NCBI GenBank assembly: GCA_964343275.1
Contig: CAYFIY010000001.1
Coordinates: 69,290 to 133,289 of the forward strand
DNA: 64,000 bases
From: Hadarchaeum sp964343275
GTDB lineage: Archaea; Hadarchaeota; Hadarchaeia; Hadarchaeales; Hadarchaeaceae
Direction of reading: 5' to 3'
The notes under the pieces are model-generated. The model was not told where the DNA came from. It made no database searches and worked only from the letters and a program-made list of their open reading frames with translations. This document shows, in pieces, positions 17,996-26,339 of the stretch (positions are counted from its first letter, which is position 1; the number at the start of each line of letters is the position of its first letter). Position numbers and translations under genes: made by a program.

Positions 17996-20053
17996 GTGGA
18001 CATGGTTTTTGAACAGATGGTGCAGAAGATCTTAGATTCTTCTAAACTGAGCCGCGACGAGCTGTTATCTCGAATTCACAACAAGCAAGAGGAACTGGGC
18101 GGTTTTGTGACCTTGGAGGGAGCTGCGAACATTATCGCCCGTGAGCTTGGGATAATCTTCGAGCACAAAGAGCCAGAGGTCCGGGACTTTCGTATAGATG
18201 ATTTGATCCCTGGAATGTCCAAAGTTGAAATCTTGGCCAGGGTTATTCGAATCCGCGAACCAAGAGAGTTTCAAAGGTCCGGTGGAAAGTCTGGTCAAGT
18301 TGGGAGCCTGATTCTCCGGGATAATACTGGCGAGATAAGGCTCACTCTTTGGGATGATAAGGCATCGATTATCCAACAAGGAGGGCTAAAGAAGGGAGAC
18401 GCGGTCAGGGTTAAGAATGCGTATGTTCGGCAAGGTATTGATAAAAAACCTGAACTCAGCTTAGGTGCGCGGGGTTTAGTCACTTTGAGCCTTGACGATC
18501 CTCTGGCCAAGGAGCTACCACCGATAGATGAGGCTAGGGTTGATGTCGCTGGTTTAACCCCAGACATGATTGAAATTGACATAGAGGGTAGGGTGGTGAC
18601 GATTAGCGATGTGAAAGTTTTCGACCGCCAAGATGGAACCACGGGAAAAGTTTCTACTCTCATTCTTAAGGATCAAACCGGGCAGGTCAGGGTATCTTTA
18701 TGGGAAGAGTGGGCAGAACTATCCAAAGACCTGAAACGAAGGGACGCTGTGAGATTGGAGAACGCCGTCGTCAAGACTGGACTCGGAGGGCGTGCGGAGT
18801 TAAGTCTGGGTTCTCGCGGTAGATTGGTTAAGAACCCACCAGATGTCCCGGAATTTCTTGACCTAGCAGACCGCCCGCTCAAATTAGCAGAGGTGGAACC
18901 AGAAATGCGTTCCCTGGATTTGTCCGCGAAGGTCAAGCGTAAACTCCCGGTGCATGAATTCAAGCGTGGCGATGGTTCTACAGGTAGGGTGGCAACCGTT
19001 ATTTTGGCGGATGATTCTGGTACGCTAAGGGCATCCTTCTGGGACTCCGCAGCTGATCTTTTACAAGGAGTGGGTGCAAACGATGTAGTCATGCTGCAAA
19101 ATGCTTACACGCGAACAGGCCTCTGGGGGAGAACCGAGATACAAACGGGTGGGGCGACTCTAGTCGAGATAAACCCAACTGGCGTCGAGGTCGGGGAGCC
19201 AAAACCGAAGTTGCTGAAAATTGGAGAGCTGGAACCCAACATCGATTCAGTGGAGTTGTCTGGTAGGGTGATCGAGGTTATCGATTCAAGAGAGTTCACC
19301 CGGGTGGATGGCACATCTGGAAAGGTTGCATCTTTAATCATAGGGGACGAGTCTGGAACGACCCGCGTATCCCTGTGGCAGGAACATGCCGGTAGAGTCG
19401 GAGGCATAAAAGTCGGTGATGCCGTGAAATTGATCGATGGCTACACCATACTGGGACTCCACGGACATCCTGAACTACATTTGGGCAAATACGGGCAACT
19501 TGTGCTTAATCCGGAGGTGGATCTTCCACCAGTCGAAGCGATTAAGCCCGTTTCAATACCTAAGGTTCGGCAAGAGGTATCCGATTTAGAGAAAGATGGC
19601 ATGCGCGTGCAGGTGAGGGGGACGGTAGTAAAGGTGTTTCATCGCCGCCCGATATTTTATGCCTGTCCCAGCTGCGGTCGAAGCTTGGGGAGTGTCGATA
19701 CTAGTTTAGTCTGCGAGGAGTGCGGGAAAGTAGTGTCGCCAGAACATCGTGTGGTTATCAGTTTGCTATTGGACGACGGCACCGGCAACATTCGCGTTAC
19801 GTTGTTCGGAGATCTAGCCGAACGCTTTTTGGGGATGAATGCCGGGCAGGTTTTCGATCATTTCAGGAGCAAAACAGATATCTCTGAACTTTACCGCGAT
19901 TTGGGGGTAGTAGGGAGAGAGTTAATCATTTCCGGAAAAACTAGATATGACAAATACTTCGACCAAATAGAACTCAGGGGAAATGAGTTCGAAGTTCCGG
20001 ATCCGGTACAAGAAGCTAGGGGAATGCTTAAAGACCTAAAAGAAATGGTGTGA
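17996..20053 (+). CDS. rpa: Replication protein A, multi-OB with zinc finger
   Basis: 685 residues. Four tandem OB folds can be seen by their repeated pattern, each with GTTGKVSTLILKDQTG-like and VSLWEE-like strands and ending in ELSLG or similar (roughly residues 60-165, 180-285, 300-395 and 405-505). A fifth C-terminal OB domain holds the zinc finger CPSCGRS with CEECGK near 555-580. It binds single-stranded DNA in replication and repair. The single-chain multi-OB layout resembles some euryarchaeal RPAs. radA starts seven bases after its stop. The start is the GTG at 17996 or the ATG two codons later. Confidence 0.93.
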   Translation: MDMVFEQMVQKILDSSKLSRDELLSRIHNKQEELGGFVTLEGAANIIARELGIIFEHKEPEVRDFRIDDLIPGMSKVEILARVIRIREPREFQRSGGKSGQVGSLILRDNTGEIRLTLWDDKASIIQQGGLKKGDAVRVKNAYVRQGIDKKPELSLGARGLVTLSLDDPLAKELPPIDEARVDVAGLTPDMIEIDIEGRVVTISDVKVFDRQDGTTGKVSTLILKDQTGQVRVSLWEEWAELSKDLKRRDAVRLENAVVKTGLGGRAELSLGSRGRLVKNPPDVPEFLDLADRPLKLAEVEPEMRSLDLSAKVKRKLPVHEFKRGDGSTGRVATVILADDSGTLRASFWDSAADLLQGVGANDVVMLQNAYTRTGLWGRTEIQTGGATLVEINPTGVEVGEPKPKLLKIGELEPNIDSVELSGRVIEVIDSREFTRVDGTSGKVASLIIGDESGTTRVSLWQEHAGRVGGIKVGDAVKLIDGYTILGLHGHPELHLGKYGQLVLNPEVDLPPVEAIKPVSIPKVRQEVSDLEKDGMRVQVRGTVVKVFHRRPIFYACPSCGRSLGSVDTSLVCEECGKVVSPEHRVVISLLLDDGTGNIRVTLFGDLAERFLGMNAGQVFDHFRSKTDISELYRDLGVVGRELIISGKTRYDKYFDQIELRGNEFEVPDPVQEARGMLKDLKEMV

Positions 20054-20059
20054 AATACA

Positions 20060-21022
20060 TTGGAGAAGAGATTGGTGGAGAAAGCAAAAAAGTCGATTGA
20101 GAACCTACTGGGAATTGGCGAGGCAACTGCCGAGAAACTTCGTGAGGCCGGCTTTCGCACGATCGAATCTATTGCAGCAGCTACTGTTGCTGGATTGCGC
20201 GAACCGGCAGAACTCAGTGAGACCCAAGCTAAGAAGATCATCTCCGCAGCTAGAGAAGTCACCGATTTTTGTAATTTTGTCACCGCGGACAAGGTTTTGG
20301 AACAGCGGGAGAAGATCGGCCTAATCACGACTGGCAGCGAATCCCTAGACGGCCTCTTGGGAGGTGGGGTGGAGACCCAGGCAGTCACGGAGTCTTTTGG
20401 AGAGTTTGGATCTGGAAAGACTCAATTGGCACATCAGCTTTGCGTGAACGTACAGTTGCCCAAGGAACAGAAGGGCTTGGATGCCAAGGCCATTTACATA
20501 GATACCGAGAACACCTTCAGGCCGGAGAGGATTAGCGACATGTCTATCGGCGTTGGAATAGACCCTGTCAAAACACTGGAGAACATTTACTATGTGAGGT
20601 CTTACAATACCGACCAACAGATCTTGATAGCCGAGAAGGCGGAGGAGATTGTGGAATCTGGAAATGTGCACCTTATCGTGGTGGACTCGCTCACCTCTCA
20701 ATTCAGGGCTGAGTTCACCGGAAGGGAAACACTGGCTCCACGACAGCAGAAGTTAAATCGTCATCTGATGACCCTGCACAGGATTGCTGACATACATGAT
20801 CTCGCAATCTTTGTGACCAATCAAGTCCAAGCCCGCCCCGATGTTTTCTTTGGGGACCCCACTAGGCCCATCGGGGGGCACATACTCGCCCACTCCGCTA
20901 CCACGAGAATCTATCTCCGGAAATCAAAAGAGCAGAGGAGGATCGCGCGGATGTTCGATAGCCCCAACTTACCCGAGCGTGAGGCTGTTTTCAGGATAAC
21001 TGAGCAAGGGATAAAGGACTAA
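20060..21022 (+). CDS. radA: DNA repair and recombination protein RadA
   Basis: 320 residues. An N-terminal helix-hairpin-helix domain (residues 10-65) precedes the RecA core, with Walker A GEFGSGKT at 114-121, LIVVDSLTSQFRAEF as Walker B, and the DNA-binding loops around FTGRETLAPRQQKL and NQVQARPDVFFGDP. It forms filaments on ssDNA and catalyses strand exchange. The start is a TTG at 20060 seven bases after rpa, so the pair that handles ssDNA is co-expressed. No intein is present. Confidence 0.96.
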   Translation: MEKRLVEKAKKSIENLLGIGEATAEKLREAGFRTIESIAAATVAGLREPAELSETQAKKIISAAREVTDFCNFVTADKVLEQREKIGLITTGSESLDGLLGGGVETQAVTESFGEFGSGKTQLAHQLCVNVQLPKEQKGLDAKAIYIDTENTFRPERISDMSIGVGIDPVKTLENIYYVRSYNTDQQILIAEKAEEIVESGNVHLIVVDSLTSQFRAEFTGRETLAPRQQKLNRHLMTLHRIADIHDLAIFVTNQVQARPDVFFGDPTRPIGGHILAHSATTRIYLRKSKEQRRIARMFDSPNLPEREAVFRITEQGIKD

Positions 21023-21025
21023 TCG

Positions 21026-21745
21026 GTGGCTTTTTTGATCAGGTTATTAGCTATCGATATCGACGGCACGTTGACCTTCAAAGACAGAAAGCTGGACGTG
21101 CTGGGGTTGCAGGCCGTTCGGAAGGCGGAGAGTTCTGGGATCTCGGTGGTTCTTGCGACCGGAAATATCTTCAGATACGCCGAGGCAACGTCCAACCTAA
21201 TCGGTACTTCCGGACCATGGGTAGCAGAAGACGGAGGGGTCGTTTATGATCCGGTTGGGGGGCAGCTGTACTTGCTTGGCGACAGAGCGGATGTGGATCG
21301 GGGGCTCGCAGCACTGAAAACTGTGTTCGGAGAGCTTAAACATACAAGAAGCTCATCTGATCGCCTTACTGGGGCCACCATCGAGAAGAACATCAGTTTG
21401 AAGGAAGTTAGGAAAATCATTCAACAGGAGGGTCTGCCCATAGTGGCCGTGGACTCTGGTTATGCCATTCACCTGCGGAGTCCTGAGGTGAACAAGGGCA
21501 ATGCTCTCAAAAAAGTCTCCAAATTAACAAAAGTGCCGCTGAGCGATATTGCTGCGATTGGCGATGGTTTAAACGACGTCGAAATGTTGCAGATAGTCGG
21601 GGCTAGCTTTGCCGTAGCAAATTCTGTCGAAGATGCGAAGCAGGTGTCTAGATTTGTAACGAATTCGCCATTTGGAAGGGGCGTTGCCGAAGCAGTGGAA
21701 AAAATAATCAACTATTCTTATCGCGACTTGCAATTATCGCCGTAG
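21026..21745 (+). CDS. pgp: Phosphoglycolate phosphatase, archaeal HAD type
   Basis: 239 residues with motif I AIDIDGTLT, motif II VVLATGN, a C2-type cap, and the motif III/IV block VNKGNALKKV with AAIGDGLNDVEML. This matches the archaeal phosphoglycolate phosphatase (TA0175-like) family, which removes 2-phosphoglycolate formed during DNA repair. That fits its place after rpa and radA. The GTG at 21026 lies three bases after radA; a TTG three codons later is also possible. The last 38 bases overlap the minD-like remnant on the other strand. Confidence 0.85.
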   Translation: MAFLIRLLAIDIDGTLTFKDRKLDVLGLQAVRKAESSGISVVLATGNIFRYAEATSNLIGTSGPWVAEDGGVVYDPVGGQLYLLGDRADVDRGLAALKTVFGELKHTRSSSDRLTGATIEKNISLKEVRKIIQQEGLPIVAVDSGYAIHLRSPEVNKGNALKKVSKLTKVPLSDIAAIGDGLNDVEMLQIVGASFAVANSVEDAKQVSRFVTNSPFGRGVAEAVEKIINYSYRDLQLSP

Positions 21746-22440
21746 CTAGTCTTCTGTACTCCATTGATGCCGCAGATTTAGGACTTTGGATTAAAACCTA
21801 TCCCCTGAGAGCAATCGAGCGTTGAACGGATTCATCTTCAGGGATCGCCACCAGCACAGATAGCTCGAGCGCAGAAGCAATCTCATCTCTAGAGATTTAC
21901 AGTTCGTTGCCCCCAGTTCTGGTGATTACCGCTCTCACGGGCTTGACTCCGAGACAGTCCGTTATGAACTTTAATTTCATGGCATTGGAAAGGCAGGTCA
22001 AGTCTGGAGAAATTACGATAATTAATTCTGGGGCAACTCTCAGAGCCGTTATGGCATTGCGGTCCAATACAGAAAGAGTTTCTATAAGCAATATGTCTAA
22101 TATCTTGGCCAGACTTTGCTACTTTTTTTTAGGTTGTCGAGCTTCGCCAGCTGGATATCGTTTAGGGGGATCCCTGACGTGATAATTTTAAAACTTCTAG
22201 GTCCAAGGTAGATGGCATTTGAAACTGGCGCTTGATCGACGAGCACTTCATGTAGGTTTGTCTTGCGTTTCTCGATACCAGTAATAAGTTCTAGGTTCGT
22301 CATTGTGATATCAGCGTCAACAACGACTACTTTTATGTTCAAGCTTGGCGAGAGCTAAGCCGATGTTTGCAACCGCGACTGTTTACCGGTTCCGCCTTTG
22401 TTTGATGCAAAAGTGATTATCCTTGCTATAGTAATCTTCG
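21708..22440 (-). pseudogene. MinD/ParA-family ATPase pseudogene
   Basis: Fragments in several minus-strand frames line up in order with an archaeal MinD of about 260 residues. They are ITFASNKGGTGK (deviant Walker A), VAVANIGLALAKL, VVVVDADITMTNLEL, NLHEVLVDQAPVSNAIY, IITSGIPLNDIQLAKLDNLKK, NAITALRVAPELIIVISPDL, and the tail SALELSVLVAIPEDESVQRSI then VLIQSPKSAASMEYRRL. Frameshifts lie just after the P-loop and near 22330 and 22130; stops lie near 21900 and 21800. No start codon is visible. MinD-like proteins direct spatial placement of machinery at the membrane; this copy cannot work. Confidence 0.85.
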
Positions 22441-22612
22441 TTCACTTGGTTGAGCCAGGTGGCCTGTCTGCATACGGTCCGTAAAAAGGTTAACTTTCAG
22501 CTTTACAAACTGCTTTTAAGGACAATTTTATCCATATATTTTAAAACAATATAATAAAATTTAACTCTCCATAAGTTTACAGCGAATAGACCAGGTTAAT
22601 TGGGGGCATAAG

Positions 22613-23299
22613 ATGAAAATTGGGCTGGTATCTGACATTCACTCAAACCTATCCGCGTTCAAGGCAGTTTTGAAAGACATGCCCAGTGTCGATACGATCA
22701 TTTGCATGGGGGATATGGTGGGTTATGGTGCTCAGCCGAACCATGTCTTGCGACTAGCGAGGTCTAAGAAGGTGAGGTCCACAATGGGAAATCATGATTA
22801 CGCGGCCTTGACACAGGATGTCCGAGGTTTTAACGACCGTGCTGCAAATGTCGCGATCTGGACTTCTGAAAATCTGACTACAGAGAATTCAGAATACCTC
22901 GCCGTCCTGCCCACTAGCATAAACCTGAAAATCGGGGACAAAAAAATATTCGTGGTCCATGGTAGTCCGCGCGACCCACTCAACGAATACGTGTTTCCCA
23001 ACATTTCCAACCGGGATCTTGTGGAGGTTATTAAGGGTGTGGATGCAGATATTATTCTCTTGGGCCATACTCATATCCCCATGAAGCGCTTGATAATGGG
23101 GAAGATTGTTGTCAATCCCGGAGGAGTGGGACAGCCTCGCGATCGCGACCCCAGGGCCAGCTATGTGGTGCTGTCGGGAGGCAAAGAAATTGGGATTAGT
23201 TTCAGACGAGTTGAATACAATATCGACGCCTCGGTCGCAAAGATAAAAGCTGCAGGCCTGCCGGAAGAGCTTGCGACTAGGCTGTTCTTTGGATGGTAG
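22613..23299 (+). CDS. Metallophosphoesterase, YfcE/MJ0936-like
   Basis: 228 residues with the full calcineurin-like metal set: GLVSDIHSN, CMGDMVGYG, STMGNHDYA, FVVHGSPRD and LLGHTHIP. The order and short length match the archaeal phosphodiesterase MJ0936. It probably hydrolyses a phosphodiester or phosphomonoester, but the substrate is unknown. GGGGG at 22601-22605 precedes the ATG. It is convergent with a PRC-barrel gene. Confidence 0.88.
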   Translation: MKIGLVSDIHSNLSAFKAVLKDMPSVDTIICMGDMVGYGAQPNHVLRLARSKKVRSTMGNHDYAALTQDVRGFNDRAANVAIWTSENLTTENSEYLAVLPTSINLKIGDKKIFVVHGSPRDPLNEYVFPNISNRDLVEVIKGVDADIILLGHTHIPMKRLIMGKIVVNPGGVGQPRDRDPRASYVVLSGGKEIGISFRRVEYNIDASVAKIKAAGLPEELATRLFFGW

Positions 23300-23302
23300 T
23301 GA

Positions 23303-23590
23303 TCAAAACGATGATTTTGGTTGAGCCTTTAATCGTTGAATAGCCAAGACCCTCTCGTTCACGACCACGAAATCCCGTACCGACATCACGGCGTTAAAAG
23401 GTATCAGCGCGTTCCCGCTGGAGTCGCGGGGAACGCTCACGATGACTTGCTTGGAGATAGGTTTGACCACGAGGGAGATTATCTTTCCGTCACTCTCGTC
23501 GAAAGTTATGCCGCTAATTCTACCTACCTGGAGACCTCTATCTGAAATTATCTTCATTGAGCGTAACTTGCTGGCGAGAATTTGCGGCAA
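23303..23590 (-). CDS. PRC-barrel domain protein
   Basis: 95 residues. ILASKLRSMKIISDRGLQVGRISGITFDESDGKIISLVV, then LIPFNAVMSVRDFVVVNE, is the standard PRC beta-barrel, as in RimM and archaeal single-domain PRC proteins. Such archaeal PRC proteins (CdpB-type) have been linked to cell division and RNA processing. Here the partner is unknown. It sits between the phosphoesterase and cdc48 with 46 bases to the latter's end. Confidence 0.85.
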   Translation of the reverse strand: MPQILASKLRSMKIISDRGLQVGRISGITFDESDGKIISLVVKPISKQVIVSVPRDSSGNALIPFNAVMSVRDFVVVNERVLAIQRLKAQPKSSF

Positions 23591-23636
23591 AGTCCATCAC
23601 CCGCCATAAGTTTGATTCAGACCTTAAAAAGGTTAA

Positions 23637-25886
23637 TCAATAGTGCATCCCTGTTGCTTCTCCCGCGACTCTCTTGGGAATTCTTTCCTCGAACGATTGA
23701 TAGACCTCTTGAATTTCAGGTCCAAGCGAAGGCTTAAACCTCTTCATGGCCTCTTGGAATTGCTCCATCTTTACCTCTTTTGCTTTGATGTCTTCCCTTA
23801 GTGCCAACATCGCCGCCTCGCGACACAAGGAGGCCAAATCAGATCCAGAATAACCATCGGCTTCCTTTGCGATGTGTCCGAGATCCACATCCTTGGTTAG
23901 GGGCATATTTTTAGTGTGGATCTTAAGTATTTCAAGACGGGCTTTTTTATTTGGGGCAGAGATCAGCACCAACCTGTCGATGCGGCCTGGCCGGAGAAGG
24001 GCAGGGTCGACTAGATCGGGGCGATTGGTGGCGCCGATGACTACGACCTTTTCTAGTTTTTCTAGTCCGTCCACCTCCGTGAGCAGTTGGCTGATTACGC
24101 GTTCAGTGACATTTGTGTCTCCATAACCCGAGCCGCGCGTCGGAACGAGGGCATCAATTTCGTCGAAGAAGATAATCGTCGGTGCTGCCATCTTTGCTTT
24201 GCGGAAAGTTTCCCTCACTCCACGTTCGGATTCACCGATCCACTTCGAGAGCAGTTCTGGTCCCTTGACGGAGATAAAGTTCGCCTCGCTCTCGGTAGCC
24301 ACTGCACGCGCAAGTAAAGTCTTCCCAGTGCCAGGTGGACCATATAACAAGATCCCTCGAGGTGGTTCGATACCTATGCGGCTGAAGGAATCCGGGTATT
24401 TGAGTGGCCATTCTACTGCCTCGCGCAGACCCTGTTTTGCCTCATCTAACCCACCTATATCATCCCAGTGCACGTCCGGTAGCTCGATCAGTACTTCGCG
24501 CATGGCTGAAGGTTCTACTATCTTCAAGGCGTTGATGAAATCGTCCTTGGTTACTTGAAGCTTTTCCAAAATTTCAGGTGAGATTACCTTTTCGTCCAGC
24601 TTAATCAGGGGCAAAATTTTTCTCAGGGCGCTCATTGCCGCTTCCTTACAAAGGGATTCCAAGTCTGCCCCCACGAATCCATGTGTGATGTGGGAATAGT
24701 GATCTAGTTCTACATCCTTGGACAATGGCATGCCTCGTGTGTGTATTTGGAGAACTTCTTTTCGCCCATCGCGGTCAGGAATTCCTATCTCGATCTCACG
24801 GTCGAACCTTCCCGGACGGCGGATGGCTGGGTCCAGCGCGTTTGGACGGTTTGTGGCACCTATCACTATCACCCTGCCACGGGACTTCAAACCATCGAGA
24901 GCGGTATTCAAAGTTGCCACCACTCTCCTTTCTACATCTCCCGTTACTTCCTCGCGTTTTGGAGCTATCGCGTCGAGTTCATCGATGAATACAATTGATG
25001 GGGCGTCCTTCTCCGCTTGCTCAAATAGCTGTCGCAAACGGGCCTCTGATTCACCATACCATTTAGACATAATTTCGGGGCCATTTATCGAGACGAAGTT
25101 TGCTCCCGACTCGTTTGCCACAGCCTTGGCTATCAGTGTCTTACCTGTTCCCGGCGGGCCCCGGAGTAAAACACCCTTTGGAGGGTCAATGCCCAAACGG
25201 TCGAACAGCTCAGGGTGTTTCAGTGGTAGTTCTATCATCTCCCGAACTCTCTGTAACTCTCCCTTCAGTCCACCAATATCCTCATAGGTCACGGCCGGTA
25301 GCTTGAGTTCATTGATTTCAACGGCTTGCTGCAGCACATTTGCATTCGTCATGTCGGTCACAAGAACTATTCCGGAAGGACTCGTGTTTGTGACCACGAA
25401 TTTTACTTCTCCAAAACCGAACGGCAAGGCCATGCTGCCGAAGATACCGCCGAAGAAATCTCCAAGCAGGTCCTCCTCAGGGGGCGTAGGTGCGATAAGG
25501 TCTCCTTTCGCTAAAGGTCTTCCCAGTAGGTTGCGCTTGATAACCTCTCCGGAGACCATGAACTTTACATTGGGGTTGGTTGGGGCTATCGTTATGGATT
25601 TGGCTTCACTTATCGAGGCCTTTTTGGCGACGACTTTCTCACCAATCGATGTGCCAGCGTTGTGTCGGATCAGGCCATCGATTCTTAGGATTTCAAGTCC
25701 TTTGTCATCTGCGGCTCCTTTTATCGCTATCGCCCCGGTTGAGCGAGAGCCAGTTATCTCGACGTAATCTCCCTGTTTTATACCGATGCGTTTCATCAAA
25801 CTTTCATCGATCAAGGCAAAGCCGCGGTTCACGTAGTTCTGGTAACGATTCTCCGCCACTACTAACTTCATTTCCTCGTCAGTCAT
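23637..25886 (-). CDS. cdc48: Cdc48/VCP-type AAA+ ATPase
   Basis: 749 residues: an N domain (double-psi barrel plus four-stranded barrel, residues 1-190), then two AAA+ rings. D1 has GPPGTGKTLIAKAVA and IVFIDELDAIAPKR. D2 has GPPGTGKTLLARAVA and IIFFDEIDALVPTR. Both arginine-finger segments (RRPGRFDREI, LRPGRIDRL) are intact. It unfolds proteins, probably feeding the proteasome. The C-terminus (ATGMHY) lacks a clear HbYX tail. A 90-residue gene ends four bases upstream and is almost surely translated from the same message. Confidence 0.96.
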   Translation of the reverse strand: MTDEEMKLVVAENRYQNYVNRGFALIDESLMKRIGIKQGDYVEITGSRSTGAIAIKGAADDKGLEILRIDGLIRHNAGTSIGEKVVAKKASISEAKSITIAPTNPNVKFMVSGEVIKRNLLGRPLAKGDLIAPTPPEEDLLGDFFGGIFGSMALPFGFGEVKFVVTNTSPSGIVLVTDMTNANVLQQAVEINELKLPAVTYEDIGGLKGELQRVREMIELPLKHPELFDRLGIDPPKGVLLRGPPGTGKTLIAKAVANESGANFVSINGPEIMSKWYGESEARLRQLFEQAEKDAPSIVFIDELDAIAPKREEVTGDVERRVVATLNTALDGLKSRGRVIVIGATNRPNALDPAIRRPGRFDREIEIGIPDRDGRKEVLQIHTRGMPLSKDVELDHYSHITHGFVGADLESLCKEAAMSALRKILPLIKLDEKVISPEILEKLQVTKDDFINALKIVEPSAMREVLIELPDVHWDDIGGLDEAKQGLREAVEWPLKYPDSFSRIGIEPPRGILLYGPPGTGKTLLARAVATESEANFISVKGPELLSKWIGESERGVRETFRKAKMAAPTIIFFDEIDALVPTRGSGYGDTNVTERVISQLLTEVDGLEKLEKVVVIGATNRPDLVDPALLRPGRIDRLVLISAPNKKARLEILKIHTKNMPLTKDVDLGHIAKEADGYSGSDLASLCREAAMLALREDIKAKEVKMEQFQEAMKRFKPSLGPEIQEVYQSFEERIPKRVAGEATGMHY

Positions 25887-25890
25887 TTCA

Positions 25891-26163
25891 TTACCTCTTC
25901 ACTTCCACCAAAAACTTGCGCCATTCAAGGTGTTCTGTGAATTCTCTAAAAATCTTTTCTACCATCTTTGCGTATTCTTCCTCGATCAGCAGGGTGCTGC
26001 GTGTCGTGAACTCCCAGCCGTCTTCGGGGAGCTCGTCTAGTATCCCTGGAGTGTGGTTCCGCCCGCTCTTGGTGGGATAGTCGTACCCGCTAAGTGCCCT
26101 GTAAAATAGGGTGGCAGGCGATCCTCGCGATTTGACGTCCCATACAAGAAGTATTTTCCGCAT
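25891..26163 (-). CDS. Unknown small protein coupled to cdc48
   Basis: 90 residues, not recognised. It starts with a beta strand KILLVWDV, a conserved-looking loop GYDYPTKSGRNHTPGILDELP, WEFTTRSTLLI as paired strands, and a helix EEEYAKMVEKIFREF ending in a last strand. The beta-alpha-beta-beta-alpha-beta order would suit a small ferredoxin-like fold, as in Cas2 or PaaX C-domains, but that is a guess. It lies four bases ahead of cdc48, so its product may act with the unfoldase. A promoter with flanking inverted repeats lies just upstream. Confidence 0.6.
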   Translation of the reverse strand: MRKILLVWDVKSRGSPATLFYRALSGYDYPTKSGRNHTPGILDELPEDGWEFTTRSTLLIEEEYAKMVEKIFREFTEHLEWRKFLVEVKR

Positions 26164-26171
26164 GATATCAC

Positions 26172-26226
26172 TTGTTGTATTTATAACAAATAACCCTATT
26201 TAAATATTTTGTTATATTGATAACAA
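26172..26226 (-). promoter_or_regulatory. Promoter of the cdc48 operon flanked by TTGTTAT-type inverted repeats
   Basis: On the minus strand an AT-rich TATA element (AATATTTAAATAG, 26196-26208) lies about 35-45 bases before the ATG at 26163. It is bracketed by two inverted repeats: TTGTT-8-AACAA at 26172-26189 over the expected start point, and TTGTTAT-4-ATAACAA at 26209-26226 just upstream of TATA. TATAACAAATA (26182-26192) also pairs with the repeat beyond the box. This placement suits a repressor or dual-site regulator. Base composition makes chance repeats easier here. Confidence 0.45.
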
Positions 26227-26339
26227 TTATTTTTTCCAAGATATTTTTCTAGATATTTTTAATTTTTGTGTGCAGTTGAATAATAACAAAGGAGAAGACG
26301 AACCTAATATTAACTCGCCGAGATACTATTTTTGATGCC

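Noticed and set aside
25891..26163. Cas2 homologue
   Set aside because: Only the general alpha/beta pattern and an initial hydrophobic strand ending in Asp are similar. No CRISPR array or other cas gene is present, and it is coupled to cdc48.
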